A DNA stretch of 64,000 nt from Saturnia japonica (taxonomy: Eukaryota > Arthropoda > Insecta > Lepidoptera > Saturniidae). Below, piece by piece: positions 61,801-64,000 of this stretch. Both the position numbers and the translations under genes were made by a program. Position 1 is the first letter of the stretch. Each line of letters begins with the position of its first letter. The notes under the pieces are model-generated. The model was not told the origin of the DNA, searched no databases, and saw only the letters and a program-made list of their open reading frames with translations. Location: assembly GCA_033032175.1 (NCBI GenBank), contig CM065308.1:23056952-23120951 (forward strand), in the 5' to 3' direction.

Positions 61801-61966
61801 TTTATTATTGAACATTAACACCCCTCCTCTTCATTGGCCCCTGGGCAGGGTCACAAAGACATTTTGTGGCAATGACAATAAAGTTAGAGTAGTGGAAGTT
61901 CAAACATCCAACCGTAAACTGCACACTAGAGCAGTATCAAAAATTGTTGTATTACCAATTGAGTAA
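58838..61966 (+). CDS. BEL B RT, RNase H and integrase
   Basis: The frame is open from just after the TAA at 58835 (first ATG 59018, 982 codons). RT: NKLRVVFDGSAKTKNG, QCDIRHMYRLIKI (motif A Asp), TVTYGLTSSSFLATR, and YIDD with both Asp residues (residues 132-135 of the ATG frame, 59411-59422). RNase H: GYCDASSSGYGCCIY, PKLELNGALLL, FCDSKIVLGWL. Integrase: zinc region HLSTMHGG...CIICCRYK and the triad D683 (GMDYCGPF), D749 (VYCDNATTF) and E803 (GGLWEASVKSAKFH). The C-terminal DUF5641-like domain ends in LHWPLGRVTK. All catalytic residues seen are intact. Expression as part of Gag-Pol is blocked by the upstream TAA and frame change unless these are bypassed. Confidence 0.92.
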   Translation, partial: FTIALQRLYNLEKRFTKDPSYYTLYKQFIHEYINLGHARIINLKLCDPIDKPLFFLPHHGVFRPEKQTNKLRVVFDGSAKTKNGLSLNDFMCNGSVIQNPLFDILLLFRTYKYTIQCDIRHMYRLIKIYPEHRCLQNILWREDNVMNVLQLQTVTYGLTSSSFLATRCLTELAKRYTNDYPLASAALLNNSYIDDIQCGHSTFQGAMQLKSELISLLQLANFNLHKWVSNKPELLMDIPKDKLGFNHKDLDHNKSIHKILGISYDARDDVFRLSGQAITPAKIPTKRSILSSISRLFDPMGLAGPIVMKAKLFLQELWLSKLDWDTPLPVHLVKFWSKFYKNIVTMPEIIIPRYVQLTEASDISLVGYCDASSSGYGCCIYIRLKINCKFITYLLCSRSRLNGINSKLTIPKLELNGALLLSKLIFHVSKVLNIQSIYLFCDSKIVLGWLEAAPVKLPAYIGNRVREIKKLCQNSSWYFTPGIFNPADILSRGSDPVDIFDNSLWKHGPDYLVDCKNFNFYLSNIEKPFITYNVLDNLQCNTVLNNESIHPVFENFSSLFMTIRVIAYVLKFIKKCKKLQINCKKISVGEYREALNTIIRGIQHYYFAEEIKCILVNKDIKTSLKSLHPFIDIKGLCRVGGRLHNADVDYSKKFPVILPKHCHITKLIIRQEHLSTMHGGLKLVLSSLSQKYFIINSVREIKSVIHKCIICCRYKAETSKQLMGSLPSARVNPARVFERVGMDYCGPFIIRQSSKRRSITTKGYVALFVCFASKAVHLEVVSDMSTDTFLAAFKRFISRRGIPSEVYCDNATTFKGANNQLNDLYKLHSSREFQDIVHNYSLQKEIKFHFIPKYSPNHGGLWEASVKSAKFHLKRISTFKIFTYEQFSTIMIEIEGILNSRPIFALTFQDSNDFSTLTPGHFLIGCPLTAIPQSDLTEIPTSRLRFWRCCEQVRQCFWKVWSRDYLSTLNQRTKWMKDMPNIKEGTVVLLLNINTPPLHWPLGRVTKTFCGNDNKVRVVEVQTSNRKLHTRAVSKIVVLPIE

Positions 61967-62336
61967 TTCATAAGCTATTATGGTTACATGTACCTACTTT
62001 ACTATTTTTTGTTTGTTGAATATTGATTAGACTTTGTAATTTTCCATTTGATAAAATATAATTTAAATACATTTTATGTGACACATTTCAGTCACTATTT
62101 TATATAAAACATTTTAGTTATTATTTCATTTAATACACTTCAGTTACTATTTTGTACATGTTACAGTAATGTAGTTATAATTTATTTTAATACATTTTCA
62201 ATTTATAGTTATTTATGAATTCAGTTATTGTAGAGATTGCCATTTAGTAATTGCATTAATATTGTAATATTGTATGCGTTCCAAATTAGTAATTACATTA
62301 AATTCTGTTTGTTTGCATGGCTGCCCTGGCAGATTA
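61967..62336 (+). other. BEL B 3' UTR with short imperfect repeats
   Basis: Contains three or four loose repeats of acatttcagtcactatttt (at about 62091, 62112, 62146 and, weaker, 62218). No clear polypurine tract is seen directly before the 3' LTR (ggcagatta), which is unusual. Confidence 0.55.
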
Positions 62337-62503
62337 TGTCAAGGACATAAATTAGTTTCAAGTGGCAACACTTATTTTTACTTAATATATGTTGGCAACT
62401 CTGCGACGATCTCTTACTTCTATGGTTGCGTGGTGTGTGCACGTAAATCGGTAAATCTAATAAAAGTGTACAATTACAAGGCCTTTCTCTTCTGACTTTT
62501 ACA
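62337..62503 (+). repeat. 3' LTR of BEL B
   Basis: 167 bp; no difference from the 5' LTR found by eye. Followed by ATACA and the Tc1 sequence. Confidence 0.94.
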
Positions 62504-62751
62504 ATACATTTTCTTTAGAAATTTCATTTTGTAAGAAAAAAGTTTAGTTTTTTATGTATCTTAGTTTCTACAGTATATTCTAATATTGTTCATTTATGTT
62601 ATTAAAAGAACTTATAAAGACAACAGCTGTTATTTTTACATCATAGAACCCTAAAGATATTATTTTAAAAATAAAATACAACGTTATAATGTGAAGAACC
62701 ATCCTAAACTTTAAATTAGTACATGTTGCTTAGACTTTTTTGATGAGTGTA

Positions 62752-64000
62752 GTCTGCGCTTATATTAAATTTTTATCGGTTTCAATATTCTTATAAAATT
62801 CAGTAGGTATACAAAATACAGGTGATGGTTTGTAAGGCAGATGAAAATTATAGGAATTAATACGATATTAATTTTTCATGAAAGTTTTATTAAACGCTGT
62901 GTTATTGATTACAAATGTAAAATGATTTTCTTAGAACCTTTTATCGAAGTTCTCATATCACTCAAATCAGCTTGCCACAATTTATTTACATTTGACATAA
63001 TATATTTAATTTGATGGAATTTCTTATGAATCTATTCATGAAGAATGCGTGTTTCTTGCGACAGCGAGTATTAATATTTTTTACATTTGCTTTATCCATT
63101 TTATTATTATATTTCTAGTAAGGAGTCCATTTCTACGACTCAATTTTTTTTTCGAATACTTTTTTCGCTAACAGGTGTCGAGAAATCTCTTCAACTGGCA
63201 TATTTTCTCCAAGGAAGTTTAATTGTAGCTGATTTATAAATTCACACCTCTCTGGGTTTCCAACATAAGTAAGTGGTACGTTAATATCTTTCAATGCTTT
63301 TATAAATTTTACAAAGTGGTCTAAGCGAATCATTTACTAAATCTACAATATTACTTCCTGGAACTTTTTCGCTATATATAGTGACTCCTATTATATTATA
63401 TCTATAGTTAATTCCATTGGATTTTGTCTTTACTTATAGACATGAAATCTAATATCACCCTGTTTTGCTTTTGGTATTAAGCTTAATGTATGGTGATTCT
63501 TTGTAAAAAAAAGATGACTATTTTTCTTTTATTTTCTTGTTCGCCGTCTTCTCAGGAATAAGATTTCTATCTTCTAAACCACTATTTTTATTATACCTAT
63601 TATTTTCACTTAAACCATCATTAATCGTGTTTGTAATAAGTGACAATTGATAAGGTCAGCGTTCGTCTTCAGCAAAGCGTTTGTCTTCTTTGTAGTATTC
63701 GGAAATATAAAATACACTTTTTGCGATCTACTTGTCCTATAAAAATTAATATTATAAAATACTACGGTGGAGTTTAGAATCATGGACAGACAACATTTCG
63801 ATAGTTTTGAAATTTATTGACTGTCCAATTGGTTGGTTTGTACGCCAATCTCGTAGGAAATACTAAACCGAATTTGATAGAATTGTATTGAAAATAAATA
63901 AATAATAAGATATTTAGCAACTACAGCGTGGTTTAATAAGATAATTCAAAATAAATTAACTAAATATAATAAGTAAAAAAACAATATTAAGTATGAACAT
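62752..64000. other. Right end of unit 2, incomplete
   Basis: Equivalent of 47135-48383. The minus-strand ORF seen at 47716-47498 appears here as 63333-63133, ending early because tctccgac became tctacgac (a stop in place of Glu). No other feature. Confidence 0.5.

Larger units (their letters stand above)
56410..62503 (+). mobile_element. BEL/Pao LTR retrotransposon B, very young
   Basis: 6094 bp with LTRs of 167 bp that I read as identical, TG...CA ends and a 5-bp TSD ATACA (56405-56409 and 62504-62508). The empty site is preserved in copy 1 at about 46887-46891. A primer site follows the 5' LTR. Gag starts at 56832; protease, RT, RNase H and integrase follow to 61966. Only a frame change at an AAG run (57333-57352) and one TAA (58835-58837) interrupt the polyprotein. 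It is a different lineage from BEL A (LTR 167 versus 457 bp; leader 255 bp versus more than 1.5 kb). Confidence 0.94.
55048..62749 (+). mobile_element. Tc1-like DNA transposon, copy 2, split by BEL B
   Basis: The left inverted repeat starts at 55048 (cacacatcaaaaaag) and the right one ends at 62749 (ttttgatgagtg), each next to TA. BEL B (56410-62503) sits 28 bp after the transposase stop. Without it the element is the same 1.6 kb as copy 1. Confidence 0.9.
48447..64000 (+). repeat. Tandem duplication, copy 2 (carries BEL B; runs past window end)
   Basis: Repeats the unit from gcatgtccgtcttctttctt. With BEL B and its TSD removed it follows copy 1 base for base to the last base of the window, which corresponds to about 48383 in copy 1. 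The unit is therefore about 65 bp from complete and a further copy could start just outside. Confidence 0.9.

Noticed and set aside
62274..62495. 73-codon frame at the BEL B 3' end
   Set aside because: It is LTR sequence; the same bases form a 61-codon frame in the 5' LTR.
1..64000. tRNA, rRNA, riboswitch or bacterial operon features
   Set aside because: None seen; tRNA-like pieces are only primer binding sites of LTR elements.

Overview
This window is from an insect nuclear genome, almost certainly a moth or butterfly (Lepidoptera). The evidence is an AT-rich background, a five-exon chymotrypsin-like gut protease gene of lepidopteran type, moth-typical SINE/RTE tails ('cccgcgacttcgtctgcg'), a LINE whose ORF1 resembles the baculovirus FP protein, BEL/Pao and errantivirus-like LTR elements, and R1-, Jockey-, Tc1- and pogo-type elements. 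I see no rRNA, tRNA, CRISPR or bacterial feature. Almost all coding sequence belongs to transposable elements; the only clear host gene is the protease, present twice.

Left half (1-35.4 kb) is a nested stack of transposons that can be read from target-site duplications (TSDs). The base layer is a decayed Ty3/Gypsy pol gene now in three pieces (about 105-355, 25835-26200, 32524-33680). Into it went (a) BEL/Pao element A (356-25829, TSD AGTAG) and (b) a young errantivirus-like element (26205-32519, TSD ATCT). BEL A was then invaded in its 5' leader by a full-length R1-clade LINE (2170-8117, minus strand, 12-bp TSD) and in its 3' LTR by an 11.5-kb insert X (14131-25652, TSD GCGT, termini TGTAACA/TGTTACA). 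Insert X carries a CR1-like LINE (minus strand, about 14270-17990) and a Jockey LINE (18937-22839, 11-bp TSD) with an intact ORF2. A second, broken Jockey-family copy lies at 33785-35385.

The errantivirus-like element is the most unusual object. Its LTRs differ by only two positions, it has an uninterrupted 1227-codon Gag-protease-integrase frame and an uninterrupted Env frame, but the reverse transcriptase and RNase H region is missing between protease and integrase without breaking the frame.

Middle (35.4-38.9 kb): a graveyard of SINE/RTE-like repeats, a Gypsy RNase H fragment and a Tc1 transposase tail.

Right half (38.96-64 kb): a tandem duplication with a unit of about 9.5 kb. Each unit holds TATA box, chymotrypsin-like gene, a pogo/Tigger-like element with long inverted repeats, SINE-like pieces and a 1.6-kb Tc1 element with three stops. 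Copy 2 has an intact protease (283 aa); copy 1 carries many one-base deletions that break four of the five exon junctions or frames. Copy 2 alone has a BEL/Pao element B (56410-62503) inserted in the Tc1 element, with LTRs that look identical. The window ends about 65 bp short of the end of the second unit, so a further unit could follow.
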